From positions 62,001 to 126,000 of the forward strand of contig NZ_OCNE01000004.1 of assembly GCF_900230195.1 (NCBI RefSeq): a DNA stretch of 64,000 nucleotides. Reading direction: 5' to 3'. Every line of letters begins with the position of its first letter. Position 1 is the stretch's first letter. This document shows positions 48,687 to 57,839 of the stretch, piece after piece. The notes under the pieces are model-generated. The model made no database searches, was not told where the DNA came from, and saw only the letters and a list, made by a program, of their open reading frames with translations. The stretch comes from Streptomyces zhaozhouensis (GTDB lineage Bacteria > Actinomycetota > Actinomycetes > Streptomycetales > Streptomycetaceae). A program made the position numbers and the translations under genes.

Positions 48687-50417
48687 GTGAGGACAGCGAC
48701 GCTAGGACCGGAACAGCGAGCCGAGGCACTGGAGCGGATGGCGGAACGGGAGCTGGACGTCCTGGTGGTCGGCGGCGGGGTGGTCGGCGCCGGCATCGCG
48801 CTGGACGCCACCACCAGGGGCCTGTCCACCGGCCTCGTCGAGGCCAGGGACTGGGCGGCCGGCACTTCGAGCCGCTCAAGCAAGCTGATCCACGGCGGGC
48901 TGCGCTACCTGGAGATGCTGGACTTCGGCCTGGTCAGGGAGGCGCTGCGGGAACGCGGACTGCTGCTGAGCCGGATCGCCCCGCATCTGGTGCGCCCGGT
49001 GCCGTTCCTCTATCCGCTCCGGCACCGCGGCTGGGAGAGGTTCTACGCGGGCTCGGGCGTGGCGCTCTACGACGCGATGTCGCTCTCCTCGGGGCACGGG
49101 CGCGGGCTCCCCACGCACCGTCACCTCAGCCGCACCAGGGCGCTGCGGGTCGCGCCCTGTCTCCGGAAGGACGCGCTGGTCGGCGCGTTGCAGTACTACG
49201 ACGCCCAGGTGGACGACGCCCGTTTCGTCGCCTCCCTGGTGCGCACCGCCGCCGGGTACGGGGCGCGGGTCGCCAACCGGGCGCGGGTCACCGCGTTCCT
49301 CCGGGAGGGGGAACGGGTCGTCGGCGTGCGGGTGTCGGACCTGGAGAGCGGCAGCGGGGACGGCGAGGGGGACTTCCGCGCCTACGAGATCAGGGCCCGG
49401 CAGGTGGTCAACGCGACGGGTGTGTGGACCGACGACACCCAGGCGATGATCGCGGAGCGCGGGCAGTTCCACGTCCGCGCCTCCAAGGGCATCCACCTGG
49501 TGGTGCCGAAGGACCGCATCCACTCGTCGACCGGGCTGATCCTGCGCACCGAGACCAGCGTGCTGTTCGTGATCCCCTGGGGTCGCCACTGGGTCGTCGG
49601 CACCACGGACACCGCCTGGGATCTGGACAAGGCGCACCCGGCCGCGTCCAGCGCCGACATCGACTACCTGCTGGAACACGTCAACTCCGTGCTGGCCACG
49701 CCGCTCACCAGGGACGACGTGGAGGGCGTCTACGCGGGGCTGCGGCCGCTGCTGGCCGGGGAGTCCGACGCCACCAGCAAGCTCTCCCGCGAGCACACCG
49801 TCGCCCACCCGGTGCCGGGGCTCGTGGTGGTCGCCGGCGGCAAGTACACCACCTACCGGGTGATGGCCAAGGACGCGGTGGACGCGGCCGTCCACGGGCT
49901 GGACCAGCGGGTGGCCGAGTGCTGCACGGAGGAGGTCAGGCTGGCGGGCGCCGAGGGTTTCGCGGCGCTGTGGAACGCGCGGGCCAGGATCGCGGCCAGG
50001 GCGGGGCTGCACGAGGCGCGGGTCGAGCATCTGCTGCTCCGCTACGGCTCCCTGACGCAGGAGGTGCTGGACCTGATCGTGGACGACCCGCGCCTGGGCC
50101 GGCCGCTGCCGGCGGCCGACGACTACCTCAAGGCCGAGATCGTGTACGCCTGTTCGCACGAGGGCGCCCGCCATCTGGAGGACGTGCTGACCCGGCGCAC
50201 CCGGATCTCGATCGAGACCTTCGACCGGGGCACCCGAAGTGCCCAGGAGTGCGCCGAGTTGATGGGAGGCGTGCTCGGGTGGTCGGACCGGCAGGTGGAA
50301 CGTGAGGTGGAGCACTATCTCAAGCGGGTCGAGGCCGAGCGGGAGTCGCAGCTCCAGCCCGACGACCAGACCGCCGACGCCGCGCGGCTGGGGGCCCCGG
50401 ACACCGTTCCGCTCTGA
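48687..50417 (+). CDS. glpD: aerobic glycerol-3-phosphate dehydrogenase
   Basis: 576 residues from GTG 48687, with GGGAGG upstream; the long open frame before it is a shadow of the divergent gene. It oxidises glycerol-3-phosphate to dihydroxyacetone phosphate at the membrane with FAD. The dinucleotide motif VVGGGVVGAGIALDA is near 27-41, followed by GTSSRSSKLIHGGLRYLE, a GlpD signature, and AGGKYTTYRVMA. The C-terminal DAO_C domain ends near 545. No glycerol kinase or facilitator is adjacent. Confidence 0.96.
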   Translation: MRTATLGPEQRAEALERMAERELDVLVVGGGVVGAGIALDATTRGLSTGLVEARDWAAGTSSRSSKLIHGGLRYLEMLDFGLVREALRERGLLLSRIAPHLVRPVPFLYPLRHRGWERFYAGSGVALYDAMSLSSGHGRGLPTHRHLSRTRALRVAPCLRKDALVGALQYYDAQVDDARFVASLVRTAAGYGARVANRARVTAFLREGERVVGVRVSDLESGSGDGEGDFRAYEIRARQVVNATGVWTDDTQAMIAERGQFHVRASKGIHLVVPKDRIHSSTGLILRTETSVLFVIPWGRHWVVGTTDTAWDLDKAHPAASSADIDYLLEHVNSVLATPLTRDDVEGVYAGLRPLLAGESDATSKLSREHTVAHPVPGLVVVAGGKYTTYRVMAKDAVDAAVHGLDQRVAECCTEEVRLAGAEGFAALWNARARIAARAGLHEARVEHLLLRYGSLTQEVLDLIVDDPRLGRPLPAADDYLKAEIVYACSHEGARHLEDVLTRRTRISIETFDRGTRSAQECAELMGGVLGWSDRQVEREVEHYLKRVEAERESQLQPDDQTADAARLGAPDTVPL

Positions 50418-50538
50418 CACCCCGGCGCCCCGCCCGTGTCGATTCGTTACTGATCGACTCGGGCGGGCGGGTCGCCCCGCGCCCCGGATGTCATACGGAT
50501 GGGTGACAATGGCCCGGGAAGCCGGAGGGGACGCACGC

Positions 50539-52788
50539 ATGGGCCAGGACAGTGGGGCGAACGAGTCGAGGCTGCGCCGACAGCCGGACGAGGGAGAGGA
50601 CGGCGGCGCGGAAGCCGGCGCCTCGTCAGCGAAGGGCGGAGAGGCGGGCGTTGCCGAGGACTCCGGCGCCGGGCGGGACGCGGCAGGAGCGGCGCGGAAG
50701 CGGGACGGGGACGACGCGGAGGACGCGGCCGGAGGCGCGGCCGAGGCGCCCAAGGGCGGTGAAGGCGAGGGCCGTTCCGGGGGCGCGGCGGGCAAGGGCG
50801 GCGGCGCGGGCGGCCGTTCCGGCGCGGCGGACGTCGAGGACCGGCCGACCACCAAGGTGTCCCCTGGCCGCGGGGCCGGGGCGAGCAAGCTGCTCAACGG
50901 GCGCTACCGGCTGGGCTCCGTCGTCGGGCGCGGCGGCATGGGCACGGTGTGGCGGGCCAGGGACGAGGTGCTGGGGCGCTCCGTCGCGGTCAAGGAGCTG
51001 CGCCTGTCGGCCGGGATCGAGGACGCCGAGCGCAAGCGGATGATCACCCGCACGCTGCGGGAGGCCAAGGCCATCGCCACCATCCGCAGCCGGGGCGTCG
51101 TCACCATCTACGACGTGGTCGACGAGGGTTCTCGCCCCTGGATCGTGATGGAGCTGATCGAGGGCCGCTCGCTCGCCGACATCATCCGGCAGGACGGCCC
51201 GATGTCCCCGCGCCGGGCCGCCGAGACGGGGCTGGCCATCCTCGACGTGCTGCGGGACGCGCACCTGGCCGGCATCCTGCACCGCGACGTCAAGCCGTCC
51301 AACGTGATCGTCGCCGACGACGAGGGCCGGGTGGTGCTGACGGACTTCGGCATCGCGAAGGTCGAGGGCGACCCGTCGATCACCTCGACCGGGATGCTGG
51401 TCGGCGCCCCCTCCTACATCTCGCCCGAGCGGGCCAGGGGCGCCTCCCCCGGGCCGCCGGCCGACATGTGGTCGCTGGGCGCGCTGCTCTACTGCTGTGT
51501 GGAGGGCCGGCCGCCCTACGACGAGGGCAGCGCGATCGCCACGCTGGCGGCCGTGATGCACGACCCGGTGCCCCCGCCGGCGAAGGCGGGCCCACTGGCC
51601 GACCTGATCATGGAGTTGCTCCGGAAGAAGCCGGAGGACCGGCCGGCGGAGCCCCGGGTGCGGGAGCTGCTGAACGCGGCGCTGACCGGCGGCGAGGGCT
51701 CCGGCTCGACGACCGACCACCAGACGCTGGTGGTGGGGGCGAGCACGCCGAAGCCGGGTGACGTTCCGGCCGTCCCGCGCGGCGGGAGCGGCGAGGGCGC
51801 CCGGGGCGGGGGCGACGCGAAGGACGCGGGGGCGTCCGCGAGCGCCGGCGCGCGGCCGAAGGCCGGCGCCCGCGACCCGCGCACGCCGGCGCGGCCGGCG
51901 ACCCCGGTCGGTGCCGCCGGTGCCCCCGAGGGGCCGCGCACCCCGCCACCGGCCCGGCGGCCGGGTGACGACGAGGCGGACCGGCGGCGGCTGCGACTGG
52001 CCATCGGCGCGGTCGCGTTGGCGCTCGTGGTGCTCGGCACGGCCGTGGTGATCTGGCTGACCAGCGGCGACGACGGGGGCAACGACGAGGGCGGCGGCTC
52101 GTCCCAGGGGCGGGAGCAGGGCGAGACCGAGGGGCAGCAGGGGGGCAACGAGCCGGGGCCGGAGGGCGGTTCGGGCGGCGACTCCGAGGGCGGGCCCGAG
52201 GGCGAGGACGGCGAGGGCGACTCGGCGGGCGCGTCCGGCGAGTCCGGCGGGGAGGACGGCGGGTCCGGCGGGGACGACGGCCCGCCCGGCACCTCGCCGG
52301 AGAACGACCCGGACGCCGAGCCGGACGGCCCCAGCGGCTACGCCGAGGTCGTGGACGCCGACTTCCACTTCCGCATCTCGCTGCCGCAGGGCTGGCAGCG
52401 GATAGGCATAGCGGGACAGAACTCGGGCGCCATCTACGCGGCGGAGTCCGGCAGCCCGGTCAAGCTCCAGGTGGACTTCAACGGCAGCCCCGGCTCCGAC
52501 GCGGAGGCCGCCTGGCGCGACCTGGAGCCGGCGGTCCGGGGCAACAGCGACGGGTACGAGCCGCTCGGGATCGAGAGCGTCGAGTGGCGGGACTATCCCA
52601 CGGTTGCCGACTGGCAGTTCGAAAGGGTGGAGAACGGGGAAAGAGTCCGGGTGCTCAACCGTGGCTTCAAGGTCGACGACGACCGGGGCTACGCGATCAT
52701 GATCACCTGCCCGGCGGGCGAGTGGGAGGGAGGCTCGTGCGAGACACTGCGGGAGACGGCTTTCCAGACCTTCCAGCCGCTGGAGTGA
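50539..52788 (+). CDS. membrane Ser/Thr protein kinase with acidic linker and sensor-like tail (kinase 1)
   Basis: 749 residues from ATG 50539 behind GGAGGGG. About 120 disordered Ala/Gly/Glu residues precede the kinase domain (123 to about 385): GRGGMG loop, VAVKE Lys, HRDVKPSN with Asp250, DFG Asp269 and SPERARG. All catalytic residues are present. A Pro-rich linker leads to one membrane helix (about 487-508), an acidic Gly/Glu/Asp outside linker, and a 155-residue extracytoplasmic domain (FRISLPQGWQRIGIAGQNSG onward) without PASTA repeats. First of three related genes. Confidence 0.93.
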   Translation: MGQDSGANESRLRRQPDEGEDGGAEAGASSAKGGEAGVAEDSGAGRDAAGAARKRDGDDAEDAAGGAAEAPKGGEGEGRSGGAAGKGGGAGGRSGAADVEDRPTTKVSPGRGAGASKLLNGRYRLGSVVGRGGMGTVWRARDEVLGRSVAVKELRLSAGIEDAERKRMITRTLREAKAIATIRSRGVVTIYDVVDEGSRPWIVMELIEGRSLADIIRQDGPMSPRRAAETGLAILDVLRDAHLAGILHRDVKPSNVIVADDEGRVVLTDFGIAKVEGDPSITSTGMLVGAPSYISPERARGASPGPPADMWSLGALLYCCVEGRPPYDEGSAIATLAAVMHDPVPPPAKAGPLADLIMELLRKKPEDRPAEPRVRELLNAALTGGEGSGSTTDHQTLVVGASTPKPGDVPAVPRGGSGEGARGGGDAKDAGASASAGARPKAGARDPRTPARPATPVGAAGAPEGPRTPPPARRPGDDEADRRRLRLAIGAVALALVVLGTAVVIWLTSGDDGGNDEGGGSSQGREQGETEGQQGGNEPGPEGGSGGDSEGGPEGEDGEGDSAGASGESGGEDGGSGGDDGPPGTSPENDPDAEPDGPSGYAEVVDADFHFRISLPQGWQRIGIAGQNSGAIYAAESGSPVKLQVDFNGSPGSDAEAAWRDLEPAVRGNSDGYEPLGIESVEWRDYPTVADWQFERVENGERVRVLNRGFKVDDDRGYAIMITCPAGEWEGGSCETLRETAFQTFQPLE

Positions 52789-53094
52789 GCCGCACCGGCC
52801 CGTGCCCCACCGGCCCGTGTTCCGCCGGCGCCGGCTGAGCCCGGCCGGCGGCGGTCCCGGACACGCGGTCGGGTCCCCGTCGCGAGGGTGTCACCGGTGG
52901 GCGGTCTCTCCGCCGCTGACTCTCTGCCACTGACCGGATCTGACGGGAGATGACTGGGGCTGAACGAGGGCTGGCGTAGGGCTGATTGGAACTGAGAAGA
53001 ATCGTGAGTTGACAGACCGTAGCCGGACGGGCGTCCCGCGCCGTATCGTGTGGGAAGCCGTTCGCTGGGTGGGCACGCGGTGGGGAGGCGCAAG
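52789..53094 (+). other. gene-free spacer between kinases 1 and 2
   Basis: 306 bases. The right half, about 52915-53000, repeats the word CTGA about seven times with irregular spacing. TTGACA at 53009-53014 looks like a -35 box but no -10 lies at the right distance. Confidence 0.5.
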
Positions 53095-55944
53095 GTGGAC
53101 AAGTACGCGGGGCGGTTGCTGGCCGATCGGTACCGGCTTCCCCAAACCCCGTCCGACGAGTTCGAGTTCGTCGAGTCCCGGGCCTTCGACACCGCCAGCG
53201 GCCAGGAGGTCCTGGTCCGCCAGGTGCCGCTGCCCGAGGTCGTCGACGCCGAGCTGGTCGACGGCGCCGGGCGCGGCCCGGCCGGCGGCGGGCGCGGACC
53301 AGGCGCGGACCGGGCGACCAGGACGCCGGACGACCCCGTCGTCCGGCGCGCCGTCGAGGCCGCCACGGCGGCGGCCGGGCTGCCCGACCACCCCAGGCTC
53401 GACCAGGTCTTCGACGTCTTCGTGCAGGGCGACGGACTGTGGATCGTCAGTGAGTTAGTGCCGTCGAGGCCGCTGGCCGCGCTGCTCGCGGAGGAACGAC
53501 TCGGCCCCTACCGGGCGGCCGAGGTCGCCGCCGACCTGCTCGCCGCGCTGCGGATCGTGCACGCCCACGGCTGGACCCACCGCAACGTCACCGCGCGCAC
53601 CGTGCTGATCTGCGACGACGGTCGCGCCGTGCTGACCGGGCTGGCGGCGGGCGCCGCGGAGGAAGTCCTCTGCGGCTACGACCCGTTGCCCGCGCCCGAC
53701 ATCCCCGACACCTTCGCCGCGCACCCCAGGACCGGCGTCTCGCCGACCGGTCCCGCCGGCGGACGCGCCCCGGAGAGTCCGACGCCGGGCGCCGGCGCGC
53801 CCGACGGCCCGGCCGAGGGGCGCTACGGCGCGCCGCCGGCCGGCGGCGGCTCCTGGGGCGGTGACGCCCCGACCGCCGACGGCGGCTTGCGGCCCTCGGG
53901 CACGGAGGCGGGCGGCGCCGGGCCGGCGCGGGAGGCCGGTTGGCCGCCGGACGGCGGCGAGGCGGGCGGCGCCCCCACGGGCGCCGGGTACTGGGGCCCG
54001 GGCGAGCCGCGGTGGCCCGGCGGCTTCGCCGGGGACGAGGCGCCGGCCGAGGGGGAACGGGCGGAGCTGCCGCCCGGCTTCCAGGCGGGAGAGCCGGGGG
54101 GCGAGCTGCCCGACGGCTACCGGCGTTGGGACAACGGCCAGCCGGGCGGGTCCTCCGGGCGCGAAGGGCTGCCCAGCAGCTGGGACTTCGAGGGCGGCGA
54201 CGGGACGCCGGGCGAGCCGGGGCAGCAGCCAGGCGCCCCCGGCGAGCGCCCCGCCACGGACCGCGCCGCGCGCAGCGGCGCCATCGCCGCCTACCGCGCC
54301 GGCGCGCGGGCCGGCGCGGCGCGCAGCGCCAGCATGTCCCCGCGCCCCCCGGCGGTGGACGGTCCCCAGGGCGGCGTGGGGCCGACGGAGCTGCCCGGCG
54401 GCCGGCGGCCCAGCGAGCCGGTGCGCACCGGCTGGGAGTTGACCGAGCCGCCGCGCCCCAGGCCCCAGGAGGGCCCCCCGCACCAGCCCGCCGGGCAGGG
54501 CGGCCAAGGCGTGCACGAGGGCCACGGCGCGCACGACGCGCAGTTCGGTCCCGGTCCGCACGCCGGTCCCGGTCCGCACGCGCCGGCGCTTCCGCCGGCG
54601 CGGCAGGAGCCTCCCGGCGCGCCCCAGCCGGCGCCCGCCCCCCGTGCCGAGCACGCGCCCCCGCCCGGCGGGCGCGCCGGCGACGAGCAGCGCTACCGGG
54701 GTCCGGACAGCGCGTTGGCCGCCGAACGCGCCCGCCAGGCGCGGATCACCACCGTGGGCGCGGTCACCGAGCGGTGGGCGCCGGAACAGGCCGGGCCCGT
54801 CTACGAGCACTGGCGGCTGGCCCCGCCGGTCGGCCCGCCGGCGGACTTCTGGGCGTTGGGCGCGCTGCTCTTCCGCGCCGTGCAGGGCCACCCCGCCTAC
54901 CCGGAGGACAGCGCGGCCGAGCTGGTGCAGGCCGTCTGCGCCGAGCAGCCCGCGTTCGCCGAGGACTGCGGCGCGCTGCGCCCCATCGTGGAGTCGCTGC
55001 TGCGGCAGGACCCGACGGAGCGGCCGAGCGCCGAGGCGCTGCGCGGCTGGCTGCGTTCCATGCTGCGCGGCGCCCCCGAGCCGGACGTCGGCCGCCGCAC
55101 GGTCACCGCGCCGCCGCCCGCGTTGGAGCCGGGTCGTCCCTCCGACCCCCGGCGGCTGCCGATACTGCGCCGCCGTGGCGAGTTGGTCGGCCCGCGCCGG
55201 CGCCCGCGCCGGGAGCGCGGCCCGCGCCGGCTCGGCCGGGTGCTGCTGACGCTGGTGCTGCTGGGGCTGGCCGGCGCCGTCGCCTATGTGCTGGCGTTCC
55301 CGCCGGGTGAGCGGGAAGGGAGCGACGCGACGGGGGAGGGCGCCCCGGACGTCGACACGACCCCGGACGAGGCCGAGGAGCCGGCGGGCGGCGCCGAGGG
55401 CGCCGACGGCGAGGCCGAGGAGGAGCCGGAGGGCGAGCCCACCGAGGGCGCCACCCAGCCCTCGCCCAACGAGCAGGACAGCCAACCGGCCCCGCCTCCC
55501 GACGGCTTCGGGCTGGTCGAGGACGGCGCCGGCTTCGTGCTGGCCGTCCCGGACGACTGGCAGCGCGAGGCCGGGCCCGAGCAGCGGGTCGTCTTCACCG
55601 ACGGCGAGATAGAGATCGTGGTGGTCCCCGGTCGGGACAGCGTGGCCGACTTCGGTGACACGCCGATGGACTACCAGCTCACCCAGCAGCCCGAGTTGGC
55701 CGACTTCCGGGCGTACCAGTTCTCCTCGCAGAGCGGGCTGATCGAGACCAGGGTCGGCGACGTGCAGATGGCCGAGGGGGTCTTCGGCTGGCGCGAGGGC
55801 GGCGCCGAGCTGGTGGCGTTCAACCGGGTGCTGCTCATCGCCGGTGACTACCATGTGGTGCAGGTGCTCGGCCCCGACGACCTCAGGGACCGGGTGGCCG
55901 ACATCTACGACGTGACAGCCGAGAGCTACCGCCGCAGCGGCTGA
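53095..55944 (+). CDS. membrane Ser/Thr pseudokinase with giant disordered insertion (kinase 2)
   Basis: 949 residues from GTG 53095 behind GGGGAGG. The kinase fold is recognisable, but its key residues are gone: no glycine loop, VLVRQV (Arg42) for the VAIK Lys, HRNVTART (162-169) for HRDxKxxN, and TGLAAG (181-186) for DFG. After this comes about 370 residues rich in Gly, Pro, Ala, Glu and Arg, then the C-lobe resumes at WAPEQ (561) and DFWALGALLFRA. A membrane helix at about 713-735, an acidic linker and an extracytoplasmic domain (DGFGLVEDGAGFVLAVPDDW on) follow. Codon 121 (53455-53457) is TTA, read by the bldA tRNA. Confidence 0.9.
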   Translation: MDKYAGRLLADRYRLPQTPSDEFEFVESRAFDTASGQEVLVRQVPLPEVVDAELVDGAGRGPAGGGRGPGADRATRTPDDPVVRRAVEAATAAAGLPDHPRLDQVFDVFVQGDGLWIVSELVPSRPLAALLAEERLGPYRAAEVAADLLAALRIVHAHGWTHRNVTARTVLICDDGRAVLTGLAAGAAEEVLCGYDPLPAPDIPDTFAAHPRTGVSPTGPAGGRAPESPTPGAGAPDGPAEGRYGAPPAGGGSWGGDAPTADGGLRPSGTEAGGAGPAREAGWPPDGGEAGGAPTGAGYWGPGEPRWPGGFAGDEAPAEGERAELPPGFQAGEPGGELPDGYRRWDNGQPGGSSGREGLPSSWDFEGGDGTPGEPGQQPGAPGERPATDRAARSGAIAAYRAGARAGAARSASMSPRPPAVDGPQGGVGPTELPGGRRPSEPVRTGWELTEPPRPRPQEGPPHQPAGQGGQGVHEGHGAHDAQFGPGPHAGPGPHAPALPPARQEPPGAPQPAPAPRAEHAPPPGGRAGDEQRYRGPDSALAAERARQARITTVGAVTERWAPEQAGPVYEHWRLAPPVGPPADFWALGALLFRAVQGHPAYPEDSAAELVQAVCAEQPAFAEDCGALRPIVESLLRQDPTERPSAEALRGWLRSMLRGAPEPDVGRRTVTAPPPALEPGRPSDPRRLPILRRRGELVGPRRRPRRERGPRRLGRVLLTLVLLGLAGAVAYVLAFPPGEREGSDATGEGAPDVDTTPDEAEEPAGGAEGADGEAEEEPEGEPTEGATQPSPNEQDSQPAPPPDGFGLVEDGAGFVLAVPDDWQREAGPEQRVVFTDGEIEIVVVPGRDSVADFGDTPMDYQLTQQPELADFRAYQFSSQSGLIETRVGDVQMAEGVFGWREGGAELVAFNRVLLIAGDYHVVQVLGPDDLRDRVADIYDVTAESYRRSG

Positions 55945-56066
55945 TCACGGGCCCGACGCGCGTTCGGTGCCGCAGCGGTGCCGTGGTTCCGCGGCTCGCC
56001 GGGCGCGGTGCCGAGCGCGGCGCCGGGCTTGGCAAGCGGAGCACGGGACAGACGGGGAACGGGCTG

Positions 56067-57839
56067 GTGAACGAGGGCGCGCACGTCGACCCACGCCTTT
56101 CTGGGGCCGACGCGAGGGGCCGACTGCTGGGCGGCCGTTACCAGTTGGTGGAGCGGCTCGGGCAGGGCGGGATGGGCACCGTCTGGCGGGCGCGCGACGA
56201 GATCACCGGCCGGGAGGTCGCGGTCAAGGAGCCGAGGCTGCCCGCCTCCGTCGAACCGGCGCGTCGGCAGCGGGCGTTCGCCCGGATGCGCCGGGAGGCG
56301 GCGGCCGCCGCCAGGATCGGCCACCCGGGGGTGATCACCCTCCACGACCTGGTCTTCGAGGACGGCCGCCCCTGGATGGTGATGGAGCTGGTGCGCGGCG
56401 GTTCGCTGGAGGACCTTCTGGCGCGGGGGCCGATACCCCGCGCCGAGGCCGCGCGAATCGGTCTCGGCGTGCTGGAGGCGCTGGTCGCCGCGCACGAGGC
56501 GGGGGTGCTGCACCGCGATGTGAAGCCGGGCAACGTGCTGCTCGGCGCCTACGGCCGGGTGGTGTTGACGGACTTCGGGATCGCCGCGGTGGAGGGCGAG
56601 CAGGCGCTGACCGACACGGGGGCGTTCGTCGGTTCGCCCGAGTTCGTCGCCCCCGAGCTGGCGTTGGGCGAGAAGCCGGGGCCCGAGGCCGACCTGTGGT
56701 CGCTCGGCGTGCTGCTGTATCTGGCGACGGAGGGCGTCTCGCCGTTCCGCAGGGAGCAGTTGGCCGCCACCATCCAGGCCGTGATCTCCGCGCCGCCCCG
56801 GCCGCCGGAACGCGCCGACGACGCCCTCGGCGACCTGATGCTGCGGCTGCTCAGCAAGCGCCCCGGCGCGCGCCCGGAACCGGACGAGATACGCAGGGTG
56901 TTGCGCCGGGAGGCGGCCGGCGCGCCCGCGCCGAAGGCGCGCCCCGGCCTCGCCGCCCGGCTGCGACGGCTCCTGCGGGGGCGGCGCGCCCGGTGGGTGG
57001 CGGGCGGCGCGGCCGCCGCCGTGCTGCTGGCGGCCGGGGTGCTGCTGGTGCCGTGGCCGGGCGAGGACGGGGACCCGGCGGCGCGCGGCGACCGCGCCGG
57101 GGAGCACACGGAGTCGGTGGCGGGCGCCGGGGCGGACGACGGGCAGAGCGGGCGCGCGCCGGAGGACGAGGACGAGGAACGCGCCGCCGACGAGAGCCCC
57201 GAGGAGCGGGACGCGGGCCGGGCGGAGGAGGGCGCCGAGCAGGAGCAGGCCGGCGGCGAGGAGGGCGCCGAGGATCCCTCGGACCCGACCGAGAACCCCA
57301 CCGACCCAGCTGACCTGGAAGAACTCGATGACACCGGCCCGCCGCAGGAGGTGGCGCCGCCGGCCCAGTGGGACGCGATCGACGAACCGGCCCTCGCCAT
57401 GACGCTGTCCCTGCCGCCCGGCTACGTCCGTGAGCAGAACCCCTCCAGCGAACGTCAGGTGAGCTACCGCTCGCCCGACGGGCGCCACTCGGTCGATCTC
57501 TGGCACCACCCGGGCTTCACCTCGCCGCCGCTGACCGAGGCGGAGCACCAGGTCGCCGCCTACCGCTCCGACACCGCCAACTACGCGAGCGTCGAAGGCG
57601 AGGCGTGGGCGACCGACTTCCAGTCGGGCGGCGACGCGGCGGAGCTGCGGGTCGTCACGACCAGTGTCGCCCGGCCGCACGAGGGGCCGGCGGAGCGGCG
57701 TTCGCTGCACTTCGGCGGCCCGTCGGCCGGCTCGCACTGGCAGGTCCAGGTGACCACGCTCGGCTCGGAGGGCGAGGTGGCGACGGCCGGGCACCGTCTC
57801 TACCAGGGACTCCTCGCGGACCTGGTCTTCCGCCCCTGA
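56067..57839 (+). CDS. membrane Ser/Thr protein kinase (kinase 3)
   Basis: 590 residues from GTG 56067. Kinase domain from 25: LGQGGMGTVW, VAVKE, HRDVKPGN (Asp151), DFG (Asp169) and APELALG; catalytically complete. A basic stretch (RLRRLLRGRRAR) precedes the membrane helix at about 311-331. Outside lie an acidic, Glu-rich linker of about 90 residues and a domain starting near MTLSLPPGYVREQNPSSERQ, again without PASTA repeats. Its last 40 bases overlap the convergent transporter gene. Confidence 0.93.
   Translation: MNEGAHVDPRLSGADARGRLLGGRYQLVERLGQGGMGTVWRARDEITGREVAVKEPRLPASVEPARRQRAFARMRREAAAAARIGHPGVITLHDLVFEDGRPWMVMELVRGGSLEDLLARGPIPRAEAARIGLGVLEALVAAHEAGVLHRDVKPGNVLLGAYGRVVLTDFGIAAVEGEQALTDTGAFVGSPEFVAPELALGEKPGPEADLWSLGVLLYLATEGVSPFRREQLAATIQAVISAPPRPPERADDALGDLMLRLLSKRPGARPEPDEIRRVLRREAAGAPAPKARPGLAARLRRLLRGRRARWVAGGAAAAVLLAAGVLLVPWPGEDGDPAARGDRAGEHTESVAGAGADDGQSGRAPEDEDEERAADESPEERDAGRAEEGAEQEQAGGEEGAEDPSDPTENPTDPADLEELDDTGPPQEVAPPAQWDAIDEPALAMTLSLPPGYVREQNPSSERQVSYRSPDGRHSVDLWHHPGFTSPPLTEAEHQVAAYRSDTANYASVEGEAWATDFQSGGDAAELRVVTTSVARPHEGPAERRSLHFGGPSAGSHWQVQVTTLGSEGEVATAGHRLYQGLLADLVFRP

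Noticed and set aside
48876..50897. 673-codon reverse frame opposite glpD
   Set aside because: Antisense shadow; the forward frame is a complete GlpD.
53009..53014. TTGACA as a -35 box for kinase 2
   Set aside because: No acceptable -10 sequence 16-19 bases downstream.
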